A DNA stretch of 64,000 nucleotides from JBGSOV01 sp041738935 (GCA_041738935.1 JBGSOV010000010.1:12768-76767), one strand, 5' to 3'; shown: positions 43,801 to 53,345, counted from the stretch's first letter. Notes: generated by a model from the sequence alone, not told the origin. Made by a program: numbers and translations.

Positions 43801-44604
43801 ATGATCAAAAAAATCGCCCTTCCGGTAGCAATGCTCTTTTTGTTTGCTGCTTGTCAAAATACTATTACCAATGACACTATGACTACTCCGACGCCAAATG
43901 CCACTGACCAAAGCATGGATTATAACCAAGATGATACCGAAGCATATGAGACTACTGACGAAAATCTTTGGGATGCTCCTGCAGGTGATAATCAAGATGA
44001 TGTCGCAGTAGACGGTTCGTCCGACGAAAACACCGAAGCAAGCGATTCCGATGAAACTGTGCAAAGCCCAGATGCAAGCGGATTTTCGCAAACTGGTGCT
44101 CCACAACCTGGTGACACAATCGCCACGGTGACCACGAATAAAGGCACTTTCAAAATTCGTTTATTCGCGGACTTGGCACCAAAAACAGTCGAAAACTTCA
44201 CTACGCTTGCAGAAAAAGGCTATTACAAAGATGTTACTTTCCACCGCGTTATCAGCGGCTTTATGATTCAAGGCGGTGATCCAACAGGAACCGGCGCTGG
44301 CGGCGAAAGCGCCTGGGGCGGCAAATTTGATGACGAGTTTTCGGACAAAATCAGCAATATCAAATACTCGATTGCGATGGCAAATGCTGGGCCAAACACC
44401 AATGGCTCACAGTTTTTCATCAATCAGGTCGACAATAGCTTCCTCGATTTTGACAAAGCTCCGCTTTCGAGCAAACATGCGGTCTTTGGACAAGTCTTCG
44501 AAGGACAAGATGTCATTGACGCAATTGCCAGCAGCGAAACAGGCCCTGGTGACAAGCCAGTCGAAGAAATCAAGATTGAGAAAATCGAAATCTCAACTCT
44601 CTAA
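43801..44604 (+). CDS. Cyclophilin-type peptidyl-prolyl isomerase lipoprotein
   Basis: 267 residues from the ATG at 43801. Lipobox LFAAC (MIKKIALPVAMLFLFAACQN), an acidic/Asp-rich linker of about 85 residues, then a PpiA-like cyclophilin domain: TNKGTFKIRLFADLAPKTVENFTTLAEKGYY, FHRVISGFMIQGGDPTGTGAGGES, MANAGPNTNGSQFFINQ. The active-site Arg (FHR), Phe and Gln (FMIQGG; SQFFI) are present. Folds secreted proteins at the outer face of the membrane. A strong terminator follows. Confidence 0.92.
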   Translation: MIKKIALPVAMLFLFAACQNTITNDTMTTPTPNATDQSMDYNQDDTEAYETTDENLWDAPAGDNQDDVAVDGSSDENTEASDSDETVQSPDASGFSQTGAPQPGDTIATVTTNKGTFKIRLFADLAPKTVENFTTLAEKGYYKDVTFHRVISGFMIQGGDPTGTGAGGESAWGGKFDDEFSDKISNIKYSIAMANAGPNTNGSQFFINQVDNSFLDFDKAPLSSKHAVFGQVFEGQDVIDAIASSETGPGDKPVEEIKIEKIEISTL

Positions 44605-44631
44605 TTCTTCACATTCATAAGCGAACTCATC

Positions 44632-44666
44632 AAAAAGCCTGCTCAGAATAAGAGCAGGCTTTTTTT
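44632..44666. terminator. Strong intrinsic terminator
   Basis: AAAAAGCCTGCTC / GAGCAGGCTTTTTTT hairpin with a 7-nt loop and runs of A and T on the two sides, just after the cyclophilin gene. Confidence 0.93.
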
Positions 44667-44733
44667 GTAAAGAGAATTGAGATTGTAATTTTCAAATAAT
44701 TCCGCTACAATAAGCCATTGTAACACAAATAAA

Positions 44734-45039
44734 ATGACTGAAGGAAATGAGTTTGATTCGTTCCGCAAGACTACTGAGGGAACTGATGCATTGCCAGAAT
44801 CATCAGATACACAAAATAATTGGGAAAATGATTCTATGATTGTGGGATTACGTCAAGAGCTTGTGCACGCTCTGCAAGCCTATCGTAATTTTGATGTTTC
44901 AAATGACAACCCTTCTAGTGATGCAGAGCAAGAACAATTACGCCAGGATATCTTGCGAATCGAGAGAGAAATTAATGAGCGTATCGCCGCAATCAGTGGT
45001 GACACCAGCAATAAAATCGCATCAGTTTTGGCGGAATGA
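44734..45039 (+). CDS. Small acidic protein, unknown
   Basis: 101 residues from the ATG at 44734. The first third is polar and probably unstructured; the remainder (LRQELVHALQAYRNF, QEQLRQDILRIEREINERIAAI) is predicted as two alpha-helices with coiled-coil character. No family recognised and no membrane segment. Followed by a 221-bp gap before ilvD. Confidence 0.55.
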   Translation: MTEGNEFDSFRKTTEGTDALPESSDTQNNWENDSMIVGLRQELVHALQAYRNFDVSNDNPSSDAEQEQLRQDILRIEREINERIAAISGDTSNKIASVLAE

Positions 45040-45260
45040 TAAAGATTCTTTATTATTAACACTCAAGTGGAAAAGGTGGTGAATGAATTAAATTTAGGAG
45101 AAGATAATTTCTTGGACGTTCATACCCTTCTCATTATTTGGAGACTCCTGTTTCTGCGCCGAAACAAGCTTGTTGGTGAGAAAGGATACAAGTCGACAAA
45201 TTCCCACTTTCTTCAAAGCTGCTTTTGCGGCACAATCATGAGCGAATTTTTCACAAATTT

Positions 45261-47006
45261 ATGCATGATCCAATCAATCCGGGGTTCGAGAAAATCGCCG
45301 AAAAGGGGAGTCGTATTGTCGCTAAAGGAGCACATATGTTGCCGGCGGCGAGCCTGATGATGGCGGCGGGCGTCATCGATAAGATTTCTGACCGCAGCAA
45401 ACCGTTTGTGACTGTTGTCAATTCGTACACGACACATATTCCCGGGCATGCTCACTTGGACAAATTGGGTGAACGACTCGTCAAAGGGCTCAAAGCTAAG
45501 GGGTTTAATGTTTGGTATTGTAACATTGGTGGGGCGGTGGACGATGGTATTGCAATGGGGCATTTTGGTATGAAATATTCTTTGCCCAGTCGCGAACTCA
45601 TTACTGACCAAATCGAATCAGTGATTGGCGCGCATCCATGCGACGGTTGGATTGGCATCGGCAATTGTGACAAAATCGTACCGGCGATGCTCAACGCCAT
45701 GGTGCGCCTCAATGTTCCGGCAGTATATGTCAGCGGTGGTCCGATGCTTGCCGGTAAAAACAAATCTGATCTTGTGACGGTGTTTGAAGGAGTCGGCAAA
45801 CAAGCAGCGGGTAAAATGACCGAAAACGAACTCGAAACAATTGCAGGCGAATCTTGCCGCACATGTGGGAGTTGCTCGGGCATGTTTACTGCCAATTCGA
45901 TGAATTGCCTTGCAGAGGCAATCGGACTCGCGCTTCCTGGTAATGGTTCGATTCCGGCGGCGCGGTGGACAGACGAAGACGCACAAACCTGGGAAGTCAA
46001 TCCCGAGCGTGAAGCGCTGTTTGACCAGGTTCCTGATGTTTTGGTTCGTGTGATGGAACAAAAACTGCGACCGTGCGATATTGTCACACAAGCAGCTATC
46101 GACAATGCGTTTATCTTGGATCTTGCGATGGGAGGTTCGACCAATACGGTTTTGCATACTTTGGCACTCGCGCACGAAGCCGGCATCAAATATGATTTGA
46201 AGCGTATTAATGAGTTGTCAGACAATACTCCCAACGTGTGTAAAGTGTCACCTTCGCGCCCTGATATTCATGTCGAAGATGTGCACCGTGTCGGCGGTAT
46301 TGCTACAATTTTGAAAGCGGTTGCTATTGATGGACGCTCGCCACTCAATCTTGATTTGCCGACTATTTTTGGCTCGCTGCGGGATTATGTCGAAAGTGCG
46401 CCCGATCCGGATGGAGACGTTATTCGTACTGGTGATGCGGTATTTTCACCCGTGGGCGGCTTGGCGATTTTGTATGGCAATATTGCCCCCAATGGTTCTG
46501 TCGTCAAAACCGCTGGCGTCGAACCGGATATGATGCAATTTATCGGCAGAGCAAAAGTCTTTCATTCGCAAGAAGAAGCTTTGCACGGAATTTTGCGCGG
46601 TGAAGTTGTCGATGATGATGTCGTCGTGCTCAAATACGAAGGGCCAAAGGGTGGACCTGCGATGCAAGAAATGCTCGCACCGACTTCGGCAATCAAAGGA
46701 CGCGATATCAGAGCAGCACTTATTACCGATGGACGCTTTAGCGGTGGTACGCGCGGACTCTGTATCGGACATATTGCGCCCGAAGCCGCCGCTGGCGGAC
46801 CATTTGCGATTGTGCAAACCGGAGACATTATCGAAATCGACGCCATCAAACGTACGCTGAATGTCAAATTGACTGGTGAAGAAATCGACGAGCGCATGGC
46901 GGTGCTGCCGCCATTTGAACCAAAAGTCACAAAAGGTTGGCTGGGTCGCTATGCACAGTTTGTGACGAGTGCAGATACAGGAGCGGTGATGCAGAATTCG
47001 CTTTGA
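45261..47006 (+). CDS. ilvD: Dihydroxy-acid dehydratase
   Basis: 581 residues from the ATG at 45261 (the frame is open upstream, but the family start begins with the GxxK helix shortly after). Iron-sulfur dehydratase for the fourth step of isoleucine, valine and pantothenate synthesis. Cluster cysteines: GIGNCDKIVPAM (about 115), CRTCGSCSGMFTANSMNCLAEA (about 185-200); conserved GGSTNTVLH, GPKGGPAMQEML, DGRFSGGTRGLCIGHI and APEAAAGGPFAIV. Works with the ilv pathway; ilvC, ilvB and ilvE are not in the window. CimA at 35894 supplies its isoleucine branch upstream. The 221-bp leader in front contains nothing I can assign. Confidence 0.95.
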   Translation: MHDPINPGFEKIAEKGSRIVAKGAHMLPAASLMMAAGVIDKISDRSKPFVTVVNSYTTHIPGHAHLDKLGERLVKGLKAKGFNVWYCNIGGAVDDGIAMGHFGMKYSLPSRELITDQIESVIGAHPCDGWIGIGNCDKIVPAMLNAMVRLNVPAVYVSGGPMLAGKNKSDLVTVFEGVGKQAAGKMTENELETIAGESCRTCGSCSGMFTANSMNCLAEAIGLALPGNGSIPAARWTDEDAQTWEVNPEREALFDQVPDVLVRVMEQKLRPCDIVTQAAIDNAFILDLAMGGSTNTVLHTLALAHEAGIKYDLKRINELSDNTPNVCKVSPSRPDIHVEDVHRVGGIATILKAVAIDGRSPLNLDLPTIFGSLRDYVESAPDPDGDVIRTGDAVFSPVGGLAILYGNIAPNGSVVKTAGVEPDMMQFIGRAKVFHSQEEALHGILRGEVVDDDVVVLKYEGPKGGPAMQEMLAPTSAIKGRDIRAALITDGRFSGGTRGLCIGHIAPEAAAGGPFAIVQTGDIIEIDAIKRTLNVKLTGEEIDERMAVLPPFEPKVTKGWLGRYAQFVTSADTGAVMQNSL

Positions 47007-47051
47007 TTTTTAACCAGAGCATCTTGAGGAGTTTGCTTGCCAATTACTTCA

Positions 47052-47930
47052 TTACTCCGAAGTAGTCCCGGATTTGTATTCGCTTTCATTATTCGAAAGT
47101 TTTTCCAGACTTTGCGCAGCATCCGCTGCGAAGTTGTACCCATATTTATCTGGTCGATTTTCGAATATCCCCATCTGTACCAATTGCACAAAAACGCATT
47201 CAAATAATTCATTCGGAATTGCTTCTCTCACAAGAACTCGCTTAATTATATTTTGGTTAAAATCCATATCTTGGTTTTCGCGAACAAAATTTTCTAAACT
47301 TGCGGCGATTTTGCGCAAAACTGCTTTCATCAGAGCGTCAAATTCGCCAATATGCTGCTCGAGATTCTCTTTATCCAACCCAATCGCATAATGGACATTC
47401 TCCATATTGTTTGTGTGTAATTTTACCACTCGTCGCATGATAGCTTCTGTTGTAAAAGTGTCATGAATCGCGCGCGTAACATTACTTGGTGTTTTCGAAT
47501 TGGAGTAAATAGCTAATTCATTCAATACGGTCATTACTATTTCACGAAAGCGAGTGTGTGATACCAAAAACGATGGAACCGTCAAAATACCTTCTGTATT
47601 TTTATCTGACACGTCATCCGTTTTTTTAAGGATAGTCATCAGGCGTTCGCGAACTTTGTTAATAATTTGCTCTTGTTGTGCAGGCGTAATCTGATTGAAT
47701 TTACTCCTCTTTCGTTTTGGAGGCCGTCGAACTTGATCAGAATCTTGAGGTGCGTCTAAATCTTCCAACAAGGTAAGCGGCGGAAGCTCAACATCGAGAG
47801 TTGTTTTGAGAATATATGCCCCATTCTCATCTTTTATATAGAGGTCAGGTTGGTGTTGAACATCACGATTTCTTGCTTCGACCATGGGCAAGATGTCTTC
47901 TTTGCTCGGATATGTCTTCTTTTCCGCCAT
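47052..47930 (-). CDS. Unknown soluble protein
   Basis: 292 residues. Cytoplasmic: no signal or membrane segment. First 70 residues polar and proline-containing (DVELPPLTLLEDLDAP, RRPPKRKRSK basic cluster), then an alpha-helical body from about 80 (AQQEQIINKVRERLMTILK ... RFREIVMTVLNELAIYSN ... IMRRVVKLHTNN). A single cysteine near the end. No family recognised. A consensus promoter stands right in front, so it is transcribed alone. It is tail-to-tail with ilvD. Confidence 0.7.
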   Translation of the reverse strand: MAEKKTYPSKEDILPMVEARNRDVQHQPDLYIKDENGAYILKTTLDVELPPLTLLEDLDAPQDSDQVRRPPKRKRSKFNQITPAQQEQIINKVRERLMTILKKTDDVSDKNTEGILTVPSFLVSHTRFREIVMTVLNELAIYSNSKTPSNVTRAIHDTFTTEAIMRRVVKLHTNNMENVHYAIGLDKENLEQHIGEFDALMKAVLRKIAASLENFVRENQDMDFNQNIIKRVLVREAIPNELFECVFVQLVQMGIFENRPDKYGYNFAADAAQSLEKLSNNESEYKSGTTSE

Positions 47931-47953
47931 TTTATAAAAATATGATTAGTTGT

Positions 47954-47981
47954 ATAATAATCAATATATAACATATGTCAA
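47954..47981 (-). promoter_or_regulatory. Promoter of the unknown gene at 47052
   Basis: Minus strand: TTGACA (47981-47976), 16-nt spacer, TATTAT (47959-47954), 23 nt before the start codon. Confidence 0.65.
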
Positions 47982-48157
47982 TACCACTTTACTCCATAAA
48001 AATAAGCCATTATTCAGTTTTTATCTGCTTTATAAATATGGTAAAATGTAATAGTTCATCAATCTTTTTTTTCATTTTTCCAACTCAGCGCGTTCTTCAG
48101 AAATATTCTTCACTTCGTATTTCCTGCTACTAGACTTTTTTTCTCCTCATACACAGA

Positions 48158-48538
48158 ATGCAAAATGTCCTTACTTTTGTACACGATTCGCACACATCAG
48201 ATTTACAAGACATAGCGACCGCGATTTTTTGTGGTGCCATCGAAGGCGACGCTGGCAGTCAGGTTTTCGCCGAAATCGAAGCACACCATCAGCAATATCC
48301 CCAGATTCGTAAATATATTCTTGACTTTGCAGATTTGACTATCCTCGACTCAAAAGCGATTAGTCTTTTGATTGTCTTGCATCAAAAGCTCAAAAATAAA
48401 GGCATCATGGTGGTAATCGCCGAAGCTGACGTAGAAATCTGTAACTTGTTTGATACCATCGGACTTAGTCGCATCATCGAAATGTATAAGCACAGCAAAG
48501 AAGCCAAAATCGTCATGAATAGCGAATCGGCTTGTTAG
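48158..48538 (+). CDS. STAS-domain anti-anti-sigma factor-like protein
   Basis: 126 residues. STAS motif ILDFADLTILDSKAISLLIVLHQKLKNKG at about 50-78: the serine of DSKAIS is at the position phosphorylated in SpoIIAA/RsbV. Such proteins bind anti-sigma kinases and so release an alternative sigma factor. No kinase or sigma-B-like gene is adjacent; the housekeeping sigma gene rpoD is about 600 bp away in the opposite direction. Role inferred only. Confidence 0.75.
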   Translation: MQNVLTFVHDSHTSDLQDIATAIFCGAIEGDAGSQVFAEIEAHHQQYPQIRKYILDFADLTILDSKAISLLIVLHQKLKNKGIMVVIAEADVEICNLFDTIGLSRIIEMYKHSKEAKIVMNSESAC

Positions 48539-48563
48539 CTTTTTTTGGATCTTTCGCGAAGAG

Positions 48564-49079
48564 TTATTTGAGGTCGAGGAGCTCAAACTCAAACTGCCCC
48601 GCTGGCGCTATGATGGTAAAGCGGTCGCCTTTCTTTTTGCCAAGGACTGCTTTTCCGATAGGGGATTCGTTGGATAAACGCGCTTTAAGCGGATCAGTTT
48701 CGGTCGAACCGACAATCATAAATTCCTCCACAGGTTCTTCTTTTTTGGTAAGGTTTTTGATGGTTACTGTCGTTCCAATTTGTACCGATTTACCAGATTG
48801 TGCTTTTTTTTGATCGATGACTTCGGCATTTTTAATCATTTTTTCCAATTCCACGATACGCCCTTCTACAAAGGCTTGTTCGTTTTTGGCTTCTTCGTAC
48901 TCCGAATTTTCGGACAGGTCACCGTAAGAGATTGCTTCTTTGAGGCGCTCGGCAACTTCTTTGCGTTTGTCGTTTTTGAGAATTTGGAGTTCGCTTTTGA
49001 GGGCATCGAGACCTTCTTGGGTCAAAATAACAGCTTCTTCATTAAGAGTAGAATCGGAAGAAGTTTTTTTAGTAGGCAT
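48564..49079 (-). CDS. greA: Transcription elongation factor GreA
   Basis: 171 residues from the ATG at 49079. N-terminal coiled-coil with LTQEGLDALKSELQILKNDKRKEVAERLKEAISYGDLSENSEYEEAKNEQAFVEGRI (the DLSENSEY acidic tip reaches the RNA polymerase active site), and C-terminal FKBP-like domain (GTTVTIKNL ... ESPIGKAVLGKKKGDRFTI). Rescues backtracked polymerase. It follows rpoD by 37 nt in the dnaG-rpoD-greA cluster. Confidence 0.95.
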   Translation of the reverse strand: MPTKKTSSDSTLNEEAVILTQEGLDALKSELQILKNDKRKEVAERLKEAISYGDLSENSEYEEAKNEQAFVEGRIVELEKMIKNAEVIDQKKAQSGKSVQIGTTVTIKNLTKKEEPVEEFMIVGSTETDPLKARLSNESPIGKAVLGKKKGDRFTIIAPAGQFEFELLDLK

Positions 49080-49116
49080 GACAAGGGGAAAAATAAAAGA
49101 AACAGGAATGAAAAAA

Positions 49117-50508
49117 TTACATGTCAAAATCGGACCAGTCGTCTGACTTTGGTAAAGCAGCAAGTTTTTTCTTGGGTTTGGTACTTTTGGTGACTCTATC
49201 ACCATTTTCTTCAAAAGCATCACGAATCTTGGTGCTCGTGGGATGATCCTTTAGTTTTTGCAAGACTTTGGCTTCGATTTGACGAATGCGCTCGCGCGTG
49301 ACGCCAAACTCTTGCCCGACTTCTTCCAAGGTATGCCCGATGCCGTCTTTGAGCCCAAAGCGCATTTCGATAATTTTGGCTTCACGTGGAGTCAGGTATT
49401 GCAGCATTTCTTGAATATTTTCTTTGAGAATCTGGCGGCTGGTCGCTTCGGTCGGAGCAATGGTTTCGTCATCTTCAATAAAGTCGCCGAGTTTGCTGTC
49501 TTCTTCGGCGCCAACAGGGGCTTCGAGTGACAAAATATCTTGTGAGATTTTTTTGATGTGGCGGACTTTTTTGACTTCCATATCCATTTCGGCAGACAGC
49601 TCTTCGACAGTTGGTTCGCGCCCAAGTTCTTGCGACAAACGGCGCTGCGTGTGGGTAAGTTTGTTAATCGTCTCGACCATGTGCACCGGAATCCGAATTG
49701 TGCGGGCTTGATCGGCAATCGCGCGGGTAATCGCCTGACGAATCCACCAGGTGGCATATGTCGAAAATTTGAAGCCGCGTTCGGGATCAAATTTTTCCAC
49801 AGCGCGAAAGAGTCCAATATTCCCTTCTTGAATCAAATCCAAAAACGAAAGTCCGCGTCCAATGTATTTTTTCGCAATCGAAACCACCAAGCGCAGATTG
49901 GCTTCCGCCAGATATTGTTTGGCGGACATATCGCCTTTACTGATACGGCGTGCAAGTTTTTTCTCTTCTTCTGCCGACAGAAGCGGCACACGTCCGATTT
50001 CGGACAAATACATGCGCACCGAGTCGTTGGCGATTTCGGACAAGTCAATCATACGGCGCTTTTCTTCTTCGGTGAGCACTTCCTCTTCTTCGTCATCTGC
50101 GTCGTCTTCTGGTTCGTGAGCTGATTTTTCGAGTTCTTCAAAATCTTCTTCGACTTCATCATCAAGATCATACCGCTCTTCGCGCATGATAGTTGCGAGC
50201 GGCGCTTTTTCTTTTTTCTTCCCTTTTCCTGCTTTGCCTTTTTCACCTGGTGCATCTTCATTTTTGCGCTTCCAGATGAGGTCATCGCGTACATCAATGA
50301 CTTCGATGCCGATTTCCATAAACAGCGTGTAGATTTCATCGAGCAAAATCACATTATGCTCTGCTTCTGGCATTGCTTTCATAAGCTCTTGCTGTGTCAC
50401 GAAACCGTGCTCACGACCTTTTTTGACGAGCTTGCGCACACTGGACGGAAACTTACTCAGTTCTTCTTCGGTCGGTTGTCTGATAAACGTTGCGTTCTTT
50501 TTTGCCAT
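49117..50508 (-). CDS. rpoD: Housekeeping RNA polymerase sigma factor
   Basis: 463 residues. Region 1.1-like helices (about 12-75, REHGFVTQQELMKAM), then a Lys-rich and very acidic linker (about 85-150), region 1.2 (DSVRMYLSEIGRVPLLS), region 2 (NLRLVVSIAKKYIGRGLSFLDLIQEGNIGLFRAVEKFDPERGFKFSTYATWWIRQAITRAI), region 3, and region 4.2 (HTLEEVGQEFGVTRERIRQIEAKVLQKL). The RpoD signature positions are intact. Start 9 nt after dnaG ends, so dnaG, rpoD and greA form an operon resembling the macromolecular-synthesis operon. Confidence 0.97.
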   Translation of the reverse strand: MAKKNATFIRQPTEEELSKFPSSVRKLVKKGREHGFVTQQELMKAMPEAEHNVILLDEIYTLFMEIGIEVIDVRDDLIWKRKNEDAPGEKGKAGKGKKKEKAPLATIMREERYDLDDEVEEDFEELEKSAHEPEDDADDEEEEVLTEEEKRRMIDLSEIANDSVRMYLSEIGRVPLLSAEEEKKLARRISKGDMSAKQYLAEANLRLVVSIAKKYIGRGLSFLDLIQEGNIGLFRAVEKFDPERGFKFSTYATWWIRQAITRAIADQARTIRIPVHMVETINKLTHTQRRLSQELGREPTVEELSAEMDMEVKKVRHIKKISQDILSLEAPVGAEEDSKLGDFIEDDETIAPTEATSRQILKENIQEMLQYLTPREAKIIEMRFGLKDGIGHTLEEVGQEFGVTRERIRQIEAKVLQKLKDHPTSTKIRDAFEENGDRVTKSTKPKKKLAALPKSDDWSDFDM

Positions 50509-50517
50509 AGGAGTGTA

Positions 50518-52278
50518 TTAAGAGTGGTGAAATTTGTTCATGAGCTTGGTCAGTTCGTTCATCTGTACAATTATCTCAGTGCTATCATCTTTACTTTCTT
50601 TCAGCGAAAGCGAAAGTGCAGTAAGCTTTTTGGGAATGAGTTGCAGATTGAGGTTGTGAATACTGGTGACAAGTTCTTTTGTCCGGAGAGTATCTGGTAA
50701 TGTTCCCAGTCGCTCTTCGGCATAAAGCGCAAGTGCACGCCATTTCTGACTTTCTTCATGGGTGAGCGATTGCCACATGAGTTCGGGTGACAAACTGCCC
50801 GAATCATTGTAGTGCTGCTCTAGCTGTTTGTAAAATCTTTTTTCTTCACTCGTCATCAAATCGACGAGGAGGTGCTTTTGAGCTTCCGCAAAAAGTTCTG
50901 GAAAACCCAACAAAATACCAAAAATATATTCACTGAGCGATATTTTGCGAGCAGCGGGGATGGCTTGTGGTTTGCGCTCGCTGAGTGGTGCGTATGTCTG
51001 ACGGTAGCTTGTCATTTCGCGTTCGAGCACGACAGAGCGCGAACCGAGTTTGTCCGCGATAATACCCAAATAATGCTCACGCTCGACTGCGCGCGGTAAC
51101 GCCTCGAGCAGCGGTAACAGTTCGTCCAAAATTATTTTTTTGTCACCAATATCTTGCGGATTGCGATGCAAAAGCGCGCGCGTGATAAAAGCGTCCATTC
51201 CCGGTTTGCGTTCGGTCACGGCTTGTAAAAAATCGTCTTTGCTCTCGCGGACTGCTTCGTCGGGATCTTTGCCACCAGGAATCGACACCACATCGACGTC
51301 GAGATTATTTTGATAGGCGATAATCGCAGTTCGTCTGCTGGCGGTTTGACCGGCATCATCGACATCGAGCGCGAGTGCGAGCGATTTTGCCGAACGCTTG
51401 AGCAGGCGAGCATGTTCGATGGTAAAAGCGGTTCCTGACACGGCAACGACGTTTTTGATCCCGACGGCGACACACGCCAAAACATCAAAATAGCCTTCGA
51501 CGAGAATCACATTTTTTGCTTGGCGAATTTCTTCTTTTGCCTCAAAAAGCCCGTAGAGGATTTCGGATTTTTTATATAATTTCGTTTCTGGTGAATTGAG
51601 ATATTTTGGCGCTTTATCCGACGAACCAATATACCGACCACCAAACCCGACGACTTTGCCACGGGTGTTTTTGATGGGAAACATTAAACGGTTGCGAAAC
51701 TTGTCTCGCACCGCGCCAGCAGTATAGTTGTCGCTTGTGACGAGCCCGGCATCGAGCATTTCTTTTCGTGAAAAGCCGTGTTCGAGTAAATGTTTCTCGA
51801 GCGCGTGATCGGTGTCCGGGGCAAACCCGACTTGAAATTGCTCCAACACTACGAGCGGTAAGGCGCGTTCTTTCAAAATTTTTAGGGCATGAGCATTGGC
51901 TTGTAACTGTTTTTCAAAAAAAACTGTCGCTTCATCAAGTACGTCCAGAGTGCGTTCGGTTTCAGCTTCAGTCTTTTTACTCGGTGGACGATAATTATCA
52001 AGCGCCACGCCAGCTTTTTGGGCGAGCATTTGCAAGGCTTCGCGAAAAGTACAGCTTTCAATTTTTTCGACGAACGAAAAAATATCACCGCCGTTATTGC
52101 AGGCAAAGCACCAAGCAAAGCCTTTGTTGTCGCTAATCACAAAAGACGGACTGTGATCGTCGTGAAACGGGCACAGCGCTTTAAAATTACCAACACCACT
52201 CCCCGGATGCAGTGTCACATAGTCGCGCGCGACTTCAGAAATACTCAGCCGTTGTTTGATTTCTTGCACAGGATCCAT
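50518..52278 (-). CDS. dnaG: DNA primase
   Basis: 586 residues. CHC2 zinc-binding domain: CPFHDDHSPSFV ... CFACNNGGD (about 37-66). Catalytic core with LMFPIKNTRGKVVGFGGRYIG and the TOPRIM fold VILVEGYFDVLACVAVGIKNVVAVSGTA (acidic Glu) and ALDVDDAGQTASRR (the DxD pair). The C-terminal helicase-interacting domain (from about 440) is divergent, as usual. A TATAAA-like element ends 4 nt before the start, which would make the transcript nearly leaderless. First gene of the dnaG-rpoD-greA unit. Confidence 0.96.
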   Translation of the reverse strand: MDPVQEIKQRLSISEVARDYVTLHPGSGVGNFKALCPFHDDHSPSFVISDNKGFAWCFACNNGGDIFSFVEKIESCTFREALQMLAQKAGVALDNYRPPSKKTEAETERTLDVLDEATVFFEKQLQANAHALKILKERALPLVVLEQFQVGFAPDTDHALEKHLLEHGFSRKEMLDAGLVTSDNYTAGAVRDKFRNRLMFPIKNTRGKVVGFGGRYIGSSDKAPKYLNSPETKLYKKSEILYGLFEAKEEIRQAKNVILVEGYFDVLACVAVGIKNVVAVSGTAFTIEHARLLKRSAKSLALALDVDDAGQTASRRTAIIAYQNNLDVDVVSIPGGKDPDEAVRESKDDFLQAVTERKPGMDAFITRALLHRNPQDIGDKKIILDELLPLLEALPRAVEREHYLGIIADKLGSRSVVLEREMTSYRQTYAPLSERKPQAIPAARKISLSEYIFGILLGFPELFAEAQKHLLVDLMTSEEKRFYKQLEQHYNDSGSLSPELMWQSLTHEESQKWRALALYAEERLGTLPDTLRTKELVTSIHNLNLQLIPKKLTALSLSLKESKDDSTEIIVQMNELTKLMNKFHHS

Positions 52279-52360
52279 TGTTTTTATACTCTAACGCAAA
52301 AAAAAGTTTTGTTTAACACAAATTTTGCGTATGGTCAGAAGTGCTCCTTTAAAAACAGCA

Positions 52361-53185
52361 ATGTGCAGACTTTTCGCTTATATCGGAACCGAGCCACGTC
52401 CTCTTCGATCGCATTTTCTCGAAACGCACAAATCGCTTTTGAAACAAGCGAACAAAAACGCCCATGGTTGGGGAATCGCTTCGTTTGATTCCAGTGGCAA
52501 ACGCACTCTCGACAGAGAATGTACTTCTGCCCAAAGGAGTAAGCATTTTTTTGAAGTCGCTCGTGCACTCAATGCGCCGTTGGTGCTCGCACACATTCGC
52601 TTTGCTACCGTCGGTGAAAAAGATATTTCTAATGTTCATCCCTTTACAACAAAAGAGTGGACTTTTGCGCACAATGGTACGGTGCAAAAAATTGCACTTT
52701 TTCGTGACAAAATTCTTGCAATGTTGCCGCCGCATTTACGAAATATTGTTCAAGGGACGACTGATTCCGAAATGGTGTTCGTGCTTTTTCTGTACGAACT
52801 CGAACAGTTGCAAAATGTACATGACGAAAATATCAGTAAAAAAAACCTCGTCATTAGCGCTCTGCGAAATGCTGTGACACATATTAACGAAATGGCGCTT
52901 GAACACGGGGCAGAAGGCGATTCTCGAATAAATATTTTGCTCACAGATGGAAAAACTTTGTGGGGAACGCGCTTTGGCAAACATCTTTTTCGTAAACGCG
53001 GAAAAAATGCCGATCGAGTGATTGCAACCGAAAGAACTGGTGAGGGATCAGGATGGAAATCGTTTCCTGAAAATATTGTCTTCCACATCACTCCTGGCGC
53101 CGATGAAATCGATATTCGTCCACTTCTTCCGCGCCGACCAGATTTTGCCATCCCGCATCCCAAACAGCGCGATGTTTCGAGCTAG
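52361..53185 (+). CDS. Class II glutamine amidotransferase (YafJ-like)
   Basis: 274 residues from the ATG at 52361, so the mature N-terminus is Cys2 (MCRLFAYIGTEPRPL): the Ntn catalytic nucleophile. Other conserved elements: NAHGWGIASF, LAHIRFATVGEKDISNVHPF, WTFAHNGTV, GTTDSEMVFVLFLYEL. Hydrolyses glutamine to ammonia for an unknown partner; no synthetase domain is attached. Divergent from dnaG. The upstream frame extension from 52325 would hide the catalytic Cys, so it is rejected. Confidence 0.88.
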   Translation: MCRLFAYIGTEPRPLRSHFLETHKSLLKQANKNAHGWGIASFDSSGKRTLDRECTSAQRSKHFFEVARALNAPLVLAHIRFATVGEKDISNVHPFTTKEWTFAHNGTVQKIALFRDKILAMLPPHLRNIVQGTTDSEMVFVLFLYELEQLQNVHDENISKKNLVISALRNAVTHINEMALEHGAEGDSRINILLTDGKTLWGTRFGKHLFRKRGKNADRVIATERTGEGSGWKSFPENIVFHITPGADEIDIRPLLPRRPDFAIPHPKQRDVSS

Positions 53186-53194
53186 CATGAAACA

Positions 53195-53345
53195 AATATC
53201 AGATAACAAACAGCAAAAAACAGTTATCAAACAACAGATAACAATTATCAAACAGCAAAAAACAGGTAGCAGATAACAGACAGCAAGTAGCAGGTAACAG
53301 ATATCAAATAAGAGACGAACCTTGTCATTCCAGCTTGTCTGGAAT
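53195..53345. repeat. A-rich degenerate tandem repeat and a palindrome
   Basis: 53195-53312 is built from short variations of CAAACAGCAAAAAACAG and AGATAACA, repeated about eight times in irregular order. At 53327-53345 follows a perfect 7-bp palindrome ATTCCAG-CTTGT-CTGGAAT, like the REP-type elements that start GTCATTCC. The stretch up to 53411 shows no gene. The region lies between convergent genes. Confidence 0.65.

Noticed and set aside
45067..45357. Leu/Ile-rich frame in front of ilvD, considered as an attenuation leader peptide
   Set aside because: It has a plausible Leu/Ile run but no stop before ilvD, no following terminator/antiterminator hairpins, and overlaps ilvD's coding sequence.
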